Source: Myxococcales bacterium 68-20 (lineage in GTDB: Bacteria > Myxococcota_A > Polyangia > Polyangiales > Polyangiaceae). From it: 64,000 nt of DNA. The notes under the pieces were generated by a model, which was given only the letters and a program-made list of their open reading frames with translations, had not been told where the DNA came from and did not search any database. Where the stretch lies: positions 1 to 64,000 of the forward strand of contig MKVQ01000035.1 in NCBI GenBank assembly GCA_001899635.1. The letters are read 5' to 3'. Of the stretch, positions 34,144 to 42,479 are shown piece by piece; position 1 is the stretch's first letter, and each line of letters begins with the position of its first letter. The position numbers and the translations under genes were made by a program.

Positions 34144-34755
34144 ATGCGCGGACGGCGAGACAGCGGCCGATTTCACGGCGTCGTCCTCGCGGCAGGGAAC
34201 GGCAACCGGATGGGCGGTCCGAAGGCGCTCGTGCTTCTCGGCGGCCGGGCGCTCCTCGAACGACACCTCGAGCGCCTCCACGAGTCGGGCTGCACCTCGG
34301 TGACCGCAGTCGTGCGGCCCGCCGACGCCGACGCCGCATACGCCATCGCGAGGCGTCTCCCGTTCGACGTCACGCTCGTCGCCGCGACGACGCCGAGCCA
34401 GGCCGCGTCGCTCGCCTCGGCGATCGGTCGCCTCGTGCTCGAGGACGGCGATGTGGTCGCGATCACGCCCGTCGATCTGCTCCCGCCGCGCCTCGCGACC
34501 GTGCGCGCGCTCGAGGCCGCTCTCAGGAGCGCGCTCGCCGCGACGCCGTCGTATCACGGGCAGGGAGGTCACCCTGCCCTCGTCCGCCCGGAGGTCCTCG
34601 CTCCTTATGTGCGGGGAGAGACACCGCCGCTCCGCGACGTCCTCGAGGCGCTCGGAGCCCGCCGCCTACGCGTCGAGGTGGATGATGCGGCGGTGACCGG
34701 CGACTTCGACCGCCCGGACGATCTCCCGCGCCGCCCCGGGGCGCACGCCGGCTAG
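34144..34755 (+). CDS. MocA-like molybdenum cofactor nucleotidyltransferase
   Basis: This 203-residue MobA/MocA-family enzyme adds a nucleotide (probably CMP) to molybdopterin. The signature VVLAAGNGNRMGGPKAL corresponds to the LAAGxSxRMGxxK substrate loop. An active-site acid lies in AITPVDLLPP, and the C-terminal TGDFDRPDDL matches the family's DIDTPED ending. It starts 3 bp after the Mo subunit gene. A dedicated cofactor-modifying enzyme in the same operon supports cytosine-dinucleotide cofactor use by the IorAB-type enzyme. Confidence 0.88.
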   Translation: MRGRRDSGRFHGVVLAAGNGNRMGGPKALVLLGGRALLERHLERLHESGCTSVTAVVRPADADAAYAIARRLPFDVTLVAATTPSQAASLASAIGRLVLEDGDVVAITPVDLLPPRLATVRALEAALRSALAATPSYHGQGGHPALVRPEVLAPYVRGETPPLRDVLEALGARRLRVEVDDAAVTGDFDRPDDLPRRPGAHAG

Positions 34756-34930
34756 CCCGACCTGCTCACCTGTGGAGGCGGACCGTTCGGCGACCCCAGC
34801 CGGAAACGGTGATTGGCCAGGGTGAGAGCACTGCCGCCGCGGTCGGGGGCGCTCGCGCTCGCGCCGGATCTTCGCACGCCCCCCTTTCCGTGTCTTGACT
34901 CGAGCCGTGCCGTTGGAGGACGTTGCACCC

Positions 34931-36049
34931 GTGAAATTTCGACTCAGCGCACCTGCCCTGTTGATCGCGGCGTCAACCCTGCTCGTGCTCGTGATCAGCG
35001 TCGTCGCCCAGCTCATGACGAAGCGGCTCGTGGAGACTGCCCACGCCGGTGACTACGACCTGATGCGGCGGGCCTTCACCAGCACGCTCAAGGGCATGAC
35101 GGACGAGGCGTCCTCCGACGCCGAGATCTTCGCCAACATCCCTTCCGTCCGCACGGCGTTCATCGAGCGGGACCGCCCCAAGCTCCTCGCCCAGACCGAG
35201 ACCGCGTACAAGCTCATGGAAGAGAAGTACGCGATCGACCAGGCGCAGTTTCACACGCCTCCCGGAGTGTCGTTCCTCCGCCTCCAAGAGCCCGGGAAGT
35301 TCGGCGATGACCAGACGTCCTATCGGCCGATGCTCGCGGAGGTCCACCACGAGAAGGGGCTGAGGAAGGGCGTCGCGATCACCAAGGCCGGGCCTGCCAT
35401 CTTCGGCATCGCGCCGATCCTCGACGATGCGGGGAACCTCTCCGGGAGCTTCGAGATGGGCCTCGAGTTCGGCCCGGTGCTCGACGACATGAAGTCGGGC
35501 TTCGGGCTCGAGGGCGCCGTGTTCTTCCAGGAGAAGCAGCTCCAGGAGATCGCAACCGACCTCCCGGGCGACATCATCACGTCGAAGAACCGGGTTGGAA
35601 AGTACATCCGCTTCCACTCGACGCACCCCGAGCTCGCCGCCGCGCTCGTCACCGATCGTGACGTGGAGATCACGACCCCGAAGAGCTACGAGCGGACCAT
35701 CGCCGGCGTCCCGTGGGGCGTGCAGCTCATGCCGCTCTACAACTACGCGAACAAGCAGATCGGCGTCGTCGCCATCGCGGCGAGCTTCGAGGAAGACATC
35801 ACCCTGCAGCGCCGCGCCCTCATCTGGCAGGTCCTCGCGGGCGTCTTCAGCATCGTGCTGATGGCGGGCGTGGTCGTCATCGTGGTCCGCGGTGTCCTGA
35901 TCGCTCCGCTCGGGGCGCTCAACGAGCGCATGGCCGCGCTCGTCGCGGGCGATGCGTCGAGGCCGGCCGACCCACTCGACAGCTACTGCGAAGAGCTCGA
36001 GACCCTCGCGAAGAACTACGAGCACCTCCGCACGCAGAGGAAGCCATGA
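34931..36049 (+). CDS. Cache-domain membrane sensor coupled to a ligand-gated channel
   Basis: This 372-residue protein has an N-terminal TM helix (about 6-27), a large extracytoplasmic region (about 30-295) with the Cache-type pattern GVSFLRLQEPGKFGDD, AITKAGPAIFGIAPILDDAG, and a second TM helix (about 300-325, LIWQVLAGVFSIVLMAGVVV). A short HAMP-like tail ends the protein with no methyl-accepting, kinase or cyclase output domain. GTG 34931 was chosen because GGAGGA lies upstream and the TM then begins at residue 6; in-frame starts at 34895 and 34907 are possible. Its stop overlaps the ATG of the pentameric channel gene (ATGA, 36046-36049). A ligand-binding partner of that channel is inferred. 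Confidence 0.85.
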   Translation: MKFRLSAPALLIAASTLLVLVISVVAQLMTKRLVETAHAGDYDLMRRAFTSTLKGMTDEASSDAEIFANIPSVRTAFIERDRPKLLAQTETAYKLMEEKYAIDQAQFHTPPGVSFLRLQEPGKFGDDQTSYRPMLAEVHHEKGLRKGVAITKAGPAIFGIAPILDDAGNLSGSFEMGLEFGPVLDDMKSGFGLEGAVFFQEKQLQEIATDLPGDIITSKNRVGKYIRFHSTHPELAAALVTDRDVEITTPKSYERTIAGVPWGVQLMPLYNYANKQIGVVAIAASFEEDITLQRRALIWQVLAGVFSIVLMAGVVVIVVRGVLIAPLGALNERMAALVAGDASRPADPLDSYCEELETLAKNYEHLRTQRKP

Positions 36050-37356
36050 AGAAGCGGCGCACTCGCGCGCGTTCGCTCATGATCGCCCTGCTCGGGACGA
36101 TCTTCGGGCTGGCGCTCGTGCTCTTTCCGCTCCGCGGCAGCCGCGCCGAGCCGGCGTCCGATCGAGCATCGACCAAGTCCACCGACGCCCCGGCGAAGGG
36201 TGCCGCCCGGACCAAGAAGGGGGCTGCGGTCGCGGCCGCGGCCGACGCGCCCGCAGACAGCGCCGGAGCAGCGGCGGGCGACGCCGGAGCACCGGTGACC
36301 GCCACGGAGGCGGCGCCCGTTGCGGCCAAGGCCGAGGAGGCGAACCTCACCTCGATTCCGATCGGGCGTGGCCTCCCGGTGAAGGTGAACGTCGGCGTCT
36401 TCTTCCTCGAGCTCCAGTCGTTCGACGACACCAAGGGCGAGTTCGAAGCCACGACCGATCTCCGGTTGCAGTGGATGGACACGCGCCTGCGCTTTCCGCG
36501 CAGCGAGAGCTATCGCGGCTACAAGGAGTGGCGAGGCAAGGACGCCGAGGAGCAGATCGCCAAGATCTGGACGCCGACGATCGACGTGGCGAACCGGCTC
36601 GAGTCTTCGGGCTACGTCGGGCGGCGGCTGCGCATCTATCCCAGCGGTGAGGTCGAGATCCTGACGCGTACGACGGCTCGCCACACCGGGCACGTGAGCG
36701 CGGAGACGTTTCCGTTCGACCGGCAGCGCCTGGCCCTCGATCTGATCGTACGCGACGACACGACCGACGAGGTCCTCCTGCGCTTCGACCAAGACGACGT
36801 CGTCTTCAGCCGCGCCGCGAACAACGCGACGCTCGACGGCTGGGAGCTTGGCCTGGTCGAGCTCCACGGGGCCGAGGTCGCCGGGTGGAACGGCGATCGG
36901 TATGCGCGGATGACCGCGTCGCTGGTCGTCGATCGCCTCGCGAGCAGCAGCCTCGCGCCGATCTTCATCCCGCTCCTCGCCTCGCTGCTCATCCCCCTCC
37001 TCGCGATCTGGATGAACAGGACCTCGGAGGACGGCGGTGAGTTCGAGGTCGACGCCTTCGAGCTCGCCAACATGTGCATCGGCGGCCTCTTCTCGGTCAT
37101 CGCCCTCAGCTTCGCGATCTACTCCTCGTACACGGTCATCGCGAACGGCGACAACACGGTCACCCGCCTCTTCGGGCTCAACTACGCGATGCTCGCGATC
37201 ACGCTCGCCATCGTGGTCGTGTGCTTCCGGTACAACCTCCTATCCAAGCTCTTCGGCCCGTACGTGCAGCGCGAGACGTTCACGTTCATGTCGTGGGCCC
37301 TCCCGGTCCTGTCGCTCGCGACGAGCGTCGCGTTCCTGCTCGTGGCCGCAGCCTAG
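36046..37356 (+). CDS. Prokaryotic pentameric ligand-gated ion channel (Cys-loop/GLIC family)
   Basis: This 436-residue protein has a signal peptide (to about residue 34) and an Ala/Asp/Lys-rich linker (35-100). The extracellular beta-sandwich follows (about 108-298), with WTPTIDVAN (175-183, the family WxPxxxxxN) and the Pro-loop FPFD (222-225), lacking the disulfide as in other prokaryotic members. Four TM helices follow: 301-323, about 338-362 (pore, ELANMCIGGLFSVIALSF), 372-394 and 412-435. A Glu at the inner end of TM2 suggests, but does not prove, cation selectivity. AGAGGA precedes ATG 36046. It overlaps the Cache sensor gene by 4 bp. Confidence 0.9.
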   Translation: MKKRRTRARSLMIALLGTIFGLALVLFPLRGSRAEPASDRASTKSTDAPAKGAARTKKGAAVAAAADAPADSAGAAAGDAGAPVTATEAAPVAAKAEEANLTSIPIGRGLPVKVNVGVFFLELQSFDDTKGEFEATTDLRLQWMDTRLRFPRSESYRGYKEWRGKDAEEQIAKIWTPTIDVANRLESSGYVGRRLRIYPSGEVEILTRTTARHTGHVSAETFPFDRQRLALDLIVRDDTTDEVLLRFDQDDVVFSRAANNATLDGWELGLVELHGAEVAGWNGDRYARMTASLVVDRLASSSLAPIFIPLLASLLIPLLAIWMNRTSEDGGEFEVDAFELANMCIGGLFSVIALSFAIYSSYTVIANGDNTVTRLFGLNYAMLAITLAIVVVCFRYNLLSKLFGPYVQRETFTFMSWALPVLSLATSVAFLLVAAA

Positions 37357-37365
37357 GTGGATGGG

Positions 37366-37404
37366 GGCTGGCCCGGGCCACGGCGAGACCGGCCCGGGCC
37401 AGCC
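37366..37404 (+). terminator. Perfect 14-bp stem hairpin after the channel gene
   Basis: The arms GGCTGGCCCGGGCC (37366-37379) and GGCCCGGGCCAGCC (37391-37404) are exact inverse complements with an 11-nt loop, 10 bp past the channel stop. There is no U-tract. It most likely ends the Cache-pLGIC transcript. Confidence 0.75.
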
Positions 37405-37474
37405 AGCGACGCCGCATAACTCGCGAGAAGTGCGGGAGCACCGAGCTGGCATGTAGCTCGCTCGAGGCGCGGGC

Positions 37475-38515
37475 ATGAAGCTCGGCCTGTATCCAGTGCT
37501 CCTCACCGTGCTCGTCACGCTCCTCCTTCTTCTCGCGCGGACGGCAGAGGCATCGCCCCGACGCGGCCCCTCATTCGACGGCGCGCACGAGGACGCGCTC
37601 GCGGATGGCGACATCGATGAAGAGGACATCGCGACGAGCCCGCTCTCGTCGCTGTCGTCGGCAACGAGCGGCCGGCCGATCGTCGGTCGCCCGAGCGGCT
37701 CCGCGTGGGTGTCGCTGCTCGGGTTCGGACGGCAGGCGCCTCTCCAGGGTCGACACGAGATCGGAGCCTTCATCGTCGTGGGGCTCCCGCTCGATCGATT
37801 CGCGCGCGCGAACACACGCATGACGGCGGCTCCAATCGCCGCGCTCTCGCCTGCTCTCGATCTCGTGCCCGCGAGCACGCATGGCCCAGCGACGCTCCAG
37901 CGAGCATCTTCGACCGAGCAGCCGTTCGAGCTCGCGCTCACGCCGCGGTTCGCCCGCTCCTGCGTCACGGCGGCCTGGCGTGCGGCCGGTCTCGGTGCAG
38001 ACGACGCGCGGCTCGACGCGCTCGTTTCGCGCGCACGATGGAGCGCGGCCTTGCCCGAGGCGCGCTTGCGGGCGGTTCGAACCGACGATGCACGCCTCTC
38101 GCTCGACACCACCACGACCACGGACACGAGCCGCCTCCGGGACTCGACGGGCGCGAACGTCGGCTTCGAGGCGCGACTGACGTGGCGGTTCGACCGGCTG
38201 CTCTACGCGGACGACGAGCCGGCGTTCGAGCGCATCCGGCTCGAGCACCGAGACGCCCGCACGCGCATCGGCGCGAAGGTGCTCGACGCGCTCTTCCACT
38301 GGCAGCGAGCCGCACTCGATCTCCGTTCGCTTCCGCCGGCGCAGCAGGGCACGCGCGACGAGGCCGACGTGCGGCTCCGCTTGATGGAGGCCGCGGCCGC
38401 GCTCGACGTGCTCACGAACGGTTGGTTCGCCGCGCAGAACACCCGCGGCTCCCAGATCACGCCGGAGTACGCCACCCCACTGCCGCTCGGCAGGAGCGCT
38501 CCCGGCGATCTCTGA
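37475..38515 (+). CDS. Secreted protein of unknown function
   Basis: This 346-residue protein has a Sec signal peptide (LLTVLVTLLLLLARTAEA). The mature part is Arg/Ala-rich. A region around 165-300 is predicted to alternate helix and beta (ARLTWRFDRLLYADDEPAFE, LDALFHWQRAALDLRSLPP), with the helical end reminiscent of periplasmic coiled segments of envelope proteins. No catalytic motif is seen. The start ATG 37475 is 70 bp past the channel terminator hairpin, and prfB follows 44 bp downstream. The function is unknown. Confidence 0.7.
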   Translation: MKLGLYPVLLTVLVTLLLLLARTAEASPRRGPSFDGAHEDALADGDIDEEDIATSPLSSLSSATSGRPIVGRPSGSAWVSLLGFGRQAPLQGRHEIGAFIVVGLPLDRFARANTRMTAAPIAALSPALDLVPASTHGPATLQRASSTEQPFELALTPRFARSCVTAAWRAAGLGADDARLDALVSRARWSAALPEARLRAVRTDDARLSLDTTTTTDTSRLRDSTGANVGFEARLTWRFDRLLYADDEPAFERIRLEHRDARTRIGAKVLDALFHWQRAALDLRSLPPAQQGTRDEADVRLRLMEAAAALDVLTNGWFAAQNTRGSQITPEYATPLPLGRSAPGDL

Positions 38516-38559
38516 ACCGGCCTGAGCCCCCTACGATTTGTGATAGGGTAGCGAGAACC

Positions 38560-39697
38560 ATGAGTGCTGAAACTCGCGAGAAGCTCGATGACCTCCAAAG
38601 GCGTCTCATGACGCTAAGGGGGCATCTTTGACGTCCCGAAGCTGAAGCGGGACATCGAACGCCTGAACGAGGAGACCCTCGCTCCGGGGTTCTGGGATGA
38701 CTCCAAGAAGGCGCAGGCCGTGACCCGGAAGCGGTCCGGCATCGAGCAGAAGGTCGAGACGACCGAGAAGCTCACGCGAGACATCGAGGACGCGAAGGAG
38801 CTCTTCGAGCTCGGCGTCTCCGAGAAAGACGACTCCGTCGTGGTCGAGGTCACGGGGCAGCTGCCCGACCTCGAGAAACGCCTCCGCTCGTCCGAGCTCG
38901 GCCGTATGCTCTCCGGCCAGGTCGACCACGCGAACGCGATCCTCAGCATCCACCCCGGCGCCGGCGGCGTCGACGCGAAGGACTGGGCGCAGATGTTGAT
39001 GCGCATGTTCCTCCGCTGGTCGGAGCGGCGCGGGTACAAAACGGAGATCATCGACTTCCAAGAAGGCGACGAGGCCGGCATCGACGGCGTGACCATCACG
39101 ATCGCCGGCGATCACGCCTTCGGCTACCTCCGGAGCGAGGTCGGTGTGCACCGCCTCGTGCGCATCTCGCCGTTCGACGCAAACGCGCGCCGGCAGACGG
39201 CGTTCGCGGCGGTCGAAGTGCAGCCGGACATCGAGGACGAGATCGACATCGTCGTGAAGGACGAGGATCTCGAGACCACGACGATGCGGGCCGGCGGCAA
39301 GGGTGGCCAGAACGTCAACAAGGTCGAGACGGCCGTCCGCATGAAGCACATCCCGAGCGGCATCGTCGTCGTGTGTCGCGCGGAGCGCTCGCAGCTCCAG
39401 AACCGGCGCATGGCGCTGAAGATGGTGAAGGCGAAGCTCTACGAGCTCGAGATGGCGAAGCGCGAGGAGCAGGCAGCCGCCTATCAGGCGAGCAAGACGC
39501 AGATCGCGTGGGGCAATCAGATCCGCAGCTACGTGCTCGCGCCTTACCGCATGGTGAAAGACCTGCGGACGGCTCACGAGACGGGCAACGTCGACGCCGT
39601 CCTCGACGGTGAGCTCGACGACTTCGTCGAGGCCTATCTCCTCGCTGCCGCGGGCGGGACCCTCGCGAAGGGCGGCGTGAACGACCTCGAGGATTAG
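38560..39697 (+). CDS. prfB: Peptide chain release factor 2, with programmed +1 frameshift
   Basis: RF2 recognises UGA and UAA. Translation starts at ATG 38560 ([20 protein letters not shown]) and meets an in-frame TGA at 38629-38631. The site AGGGGG-CAT-CTT-TGA-C (38617-38632) is the canonical prfB autoregulatory frameshift: after Leu CTT (38626-38628) the ribosome slips +1 and reads GAC (38630-38632), continuing [10 protein letters not shown] to 39697. The product is about 378 residues. The codon-recognition tripeptide is SPF ([11 protein letters not shown]) and the catalytic motif is GGKGGQNVN. Low RF2 raises frameshifting and so its own synthesis. Confidence 0.97.
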
Positions 39698-39717
39698 AAA
39701 GCAGCCGCGGATCCGTC

Positions 39718-40704
39718 ATGAGCACGGCTTCGCGGCATCGCATTCGCGTCGGCGTCGATCTCGGTGGGACCAAGATCGAGGCCGTCGTCGTGGACCTCGG
39801 CCCGGGGGAGCCCGACACCGGCGCGGCTCCTCCGCCGTCCGAGCTTGCTCGTGCCCGCATTGCGACGAATCGGACGCAGGGCTACGAGCACGTCCTCTCG
39901 GAGACGCGCGCGCTCGTCTTCGAGGTAGCGAAGCTCGCCGGGATCGATCCGATCAGCACGCCGATCGGCGTCGGGATGCCCGGCTCGGTGACGATGCAAC
40001 GTGCCGGCGGAGGCCGCTCCGACCTGCCGCTAGTGAAGAACTCGAACACGACCTGCCTCAACGGCAAGCCGTTCCATGCCGACCTCGCGAAGGCGGTCGG
40101 GCGACCGATCGCGTTCGCGAACGATGCGAACTGCTTCGCGCTCGCCGAGGCGACGTGGGGAGCAGCGCGGGGCGCGCGCGTCGCCTTCGGCGTGATCCTC
40201 GGCACCGGCGTCGGCGGCGGCGTGGTGATGACGAACGACGGGGGCATCCCGCGCGCATGGAACGGCGCGCAGGGGATCGCGGGCGAGTGGGGACACGTCG
40301 TCCTCGATCCCGAGCGCGGCCCCGCCTGTTATTGCGGTCGCCGCGGCTGCATCGAGACCTACCTCAGCGGGCCCGCGATCGAGGGCGAATACACGCGACG
40401 CGCAGGCATCGCGCGTCCGCTCACCGAGATCGCTGCTCGCGCGCGAGGCGAGGACGATGCGGTCGCGCGCGAGCTGCTCGACGAGCGCATCGACGTGTTC
40501 GGCCGTGCGCTCGCGACGGTGGTCGACATCCTCGATCCGGACGTGATCGTGCTCGGCGGCGGTGTCTCGAACCTCGATGCACTCTACGACGAGGGGCCCC
40601 GCGCCGTCGCACGCTGGGTCTTCAACGACGACCTCGCGACGAAGATCGTGAAGCACGCGCTCGGTGACAGCGCAGGCGTCCTCGGCGCTGCGCTCTTGCC
40701 GTGA
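39718..40704 (+). CDS. ROK-family sugar kinase (fructokinase/glucokinase-like)
   Basis: This 328-residue ATP-dependent hexose kinase has the phosphate-1 motif GVDLGGTKIE. VKNSNTTCLNGKPFHADL is typical of Mak-type fructokinases and some GlcNAc kinases. The catalytic Asp lies in FANDANCFALAEA. The zinc-binding ROK signature is CYCGRRGCIETYLSGP. The ATG at 39718 is 20 bp after prfB. It is cytoplasmic; substrate between fructose, glucose and N-acetylglucosamine cannot be resolved from sequence. Co-transcription with prfB is possible. Confidence 0.92.
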   Translation: MSTASRHRIRVGVDLGGTKIEAVVVDLGPGEPDTGAAPPPSELARARIATNRTQGYEHVLSETRALVFEVAKLAGIDPISTPIGVGMPGSVTMQRAGGGRSDLPLVKNSNTTCLNGKPFHADLAKAVGRPIAFANDANCFALAEATWGAARGARVAFGVILGTGVGGGVVMTNDGGIPRAWNGAQGIAGEWGHVVLDPERGPACYCGRRGCIETYLSGPAIEGEYTRRAGIARPLTEIAARARGEDDAVARELLDERIDVFGRALATVVDILDPDVIVLGGGVSNLDALYDEGPRAVARWVFNDDLATKIVKHALGDSAGVLGAALLP

Positions 40705-40736
40705 CGGGACGAGCGCCCGCGACACGACCTCGCGCG

Positions 40737-42173
40737 TTACTCGCCTTCGAAGCTCTTGAAGCCGGCCGGGACGCCGCCCCTCGCCTTCGCTGACGGTGCA
40801 CGCGGAGCGATCGCAGCGGGCTTCGCGTCCGGCAGCGACGACGGCGTGATCGGCCGCGCGTCGGGCAGCGACGCGGGCGTGAGCGGGCGTGCATCGGGGA
40901 GCGACGCAGGAGTCATCACGGCCGGCGCCGCCGTCGTCGCCGGCGTGGCAGCGACCAATTCTGTGGCAGCGGGCAACGCCGTCGGAGCTGCGGCTGCCGT
41001 CGTCTCGATCGCGGGAGCCGCCGCGACGGCGACGGCCGGCGCGACCGGCGTCGGCGCCTCGCGTGCCATCGCGCTCTCGACGATCCGCATGCCGATCACG
41101 ACGCCCAGCGCAACCGCGGCGACCGCGCCCACGAGCGCGAGCGCCGTCATCCAGGGCTTCGACTTCGGCGACGGCTCGGGCGGTGCGACGACCGGCGCCC
41201 GCGCCACCTCGACGGCCGGCTCCGGAGGCGCGAGGAGCTCCGACGACAGGTCGACCGGTGCGATCGAAAGCGGTGAGGGCACGGGCACCGGCACGGAGCG
41301 TTCCGACTCGTAACGCGGCTGCGCGAGCACAGTCTCGACATCGAGCTCGTCGTCGACCAGGTTCGCGACGCTCGATGGCTGCTCGAAGATGGCCGTCCCG
41401 GTGCTCCGATTCACCACGGAGATCAGCCGATCGATCTCGGGCAGAGCAGCAGGAACAGGAGGCTCGGCGGCGGCAACGAGCTCGCGCGCGAGTGCGGCGT
41501 CGTCGAGACGACCAAGCACGCCATCGACGTCGCCCAGCTCCGAGCGGACGCGCTTCGCTTTCTCGAGCGTGGCACGGCGTCCCGCGAGCTGCTCGAAGCG
41601 CTCCGCCGGCGACGAGGCAAACGACGCAATGACCTCCGCGAGCTCGACCGCGGACTGCGGACGCTTGGCGGGATCTTCGGCGAGGCACGAGGCGATCGTG
41701 ACGACGAGCGTACGCGGCGCTCCCGCGAGCGCTTCCTCGATCGGCTCCGAGCCTGGAGCGGCGCCGGAAATCATCCAGTGGAGGATCGCGCCCACGGCCC
41801 ACACGTCCGCGCGAATGTCGACGACGCCTCCGAAGCGCTGCTCCGGGGCGATGAGGATGCCCACCGCGGAGGAAGCCCGGAACGCGAACGCGGCGCTGTC
41901 GTCCTCGCCGAGCGCGAAGAGGTCTACACGCTGCCCCGGAACGCGCGGCCAGTGCGTGCGGACCCGGTGCATCCCGAGATCACCGTGGACGATGCCGTGC
42001 ACGTGGGCAGTCGCAACCTCGTCGCAGACGTCGAGCGCGATGTCGACCGCATCCGGCACCGCGAGCGTGCCGTGATCGCGCAGGATGGACGCCAGCGACC
42101 GCTTCTCCGAAGCGAGCTCAGCGTCCGAACGCTGACGCGCGGGGGACGGCGCGAGCATCATGCAGCGGGGCAT
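40737..42173 (-). CDS. Truncated pseudokinase with TM and SLPDA repeats
   Basis: This 478-residue protein keeps only kinase C-lobe features. The catalytic loop reads VHGDLGMHRV (HRD to HGD, no Lys), DFG is absent, but the APEQRFGG and DIRADVWAVGAILHWMISG regions are clear. There is no glycine loop or VAIK lysine: the N-lobe is missing. A linker and TM helix (TALALVGAVAAVALGVVIGM) follow, then an extracytoplasmic Ala/Thr/Pro tail with three 11-residue repeats (TPASLPDARPL-type; DNA 40821-40919). The ATG choice is uncertain (42173, or 42161/42158). It is an inactive signalling or scaffold protein by inference. Confidence 0.75.
   Translation of the reverse strand: MPRCMMLAPSPARQRSDAELASEKRSLASILRDHGTLAVPDAVDIALDVCDEVATAHVHGIVHGDLGMHRVRTHWPRVPGQRVDLFALGEDDSAAFAFRASSAVGILIAPEQRFGGVVDIRADVWAVGAILHWMISGAAPGSEPIEEALAGAPRTLVVTIASCLAEDPAKRPQSAVELAEVIASFASSPAERFEQLAGRRATLEKAKRVRSELGDVDGVLGRLDDAALARELVAAAEPPVPAALPEIDRLISVVNRSTGTAIFEQPSSVANLVDDELDVETVLAQPRYESERSVPVPVPSPLSIAPVDLSSELLAPPEPAVEVARAPVVAPPEPSPKSKPWMTALALVGAVAAVALGVVIGMRIVESAMAREAPTPVAPAVAVAAAPAIETTAAAAPTALPAATELVAATPATTAAPAVMTPASLPDARPLTPASLPDARPITPSSLPDAKPAAIAPRAPSAKARGGVPAGFKSFEGE
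40821..40919. repeat. Three 33-bp in-frame tandem repeats
   Basis: These encode three copies of the 11-residue unit TPxSLPDA(R/K)Px in the tail of the pseudokinase on the minus strand. Sequence divergence between copies is modest, suggesting recent expansion. Confidence 0.7.
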
Positions 42174-42479
42174 GGGTAGCACGGCTGAGCCAAAATGCAC
42201 GTCCCCGACAGCTCTTCGAGGGCCGGCCCGGAGGGAGCTTCCGCATCTGGGCCTCGCGCCCCAATCCTCCGCAGACGTGCGCCCCGGCGCGCGCAGACGT
42301 GGGCATTCGGCTCGGGGCTCGCGCCGAAGTCGCCGCCCAGAGAGTGGCCGTTCGGCCTGCGCCCCCCGGCTCGCGCCGCCCCCCGCCCGCGCCGGACACG
42401 GGATCGGGACCTCAGGCGCACAGGCGAGCCGTGCGCAGCCGGTTGGCGGCAAGAGCGATCTTGAGGTATCTCGTGCGCC
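42174..42479. other. Divergent intergenic region rich in short GC repeats
   Basis: This 306-bp region lies between the pseudokinase start and the dus start. It holds GCAGACGTG twice (around 42270 and 42293), and several GGCCTCGCGCCCC/GGGCTCGCGCC-like segments distantly similar to repeat A. No gene or consensus promoter was recognised. Confidence 0.5.

Noticed and set aside
31780-34572. 930-residue open frame antisense to the molybdenum hydroxylase genes
   Set aside because: It is an Arg/Asp/Leu/His-rich shadow produced by GC-biased third positions; the plus-strand genes have clear family motifs.
31854-34685. 943-residue open frame overlapping the Mo subunit in another frame on the same strand
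   Set aside because: Arg/Ala-dominated composition without motifs; it is a codon-bias shadow of the gene at 31861-34140.
38629-38631. In-frame TGA inside prfB as a sign of a pseudogene
   Set aside because: The surrounding AGGGGG...CTTTGAC is the known programmed frameshift, and both reading frames are intact on either side.
40821-40919. CRISPR or regulatory array
   Set aside because: The 33-bp units are in frame within the pseudokinase tail and encode a peptide repeat.
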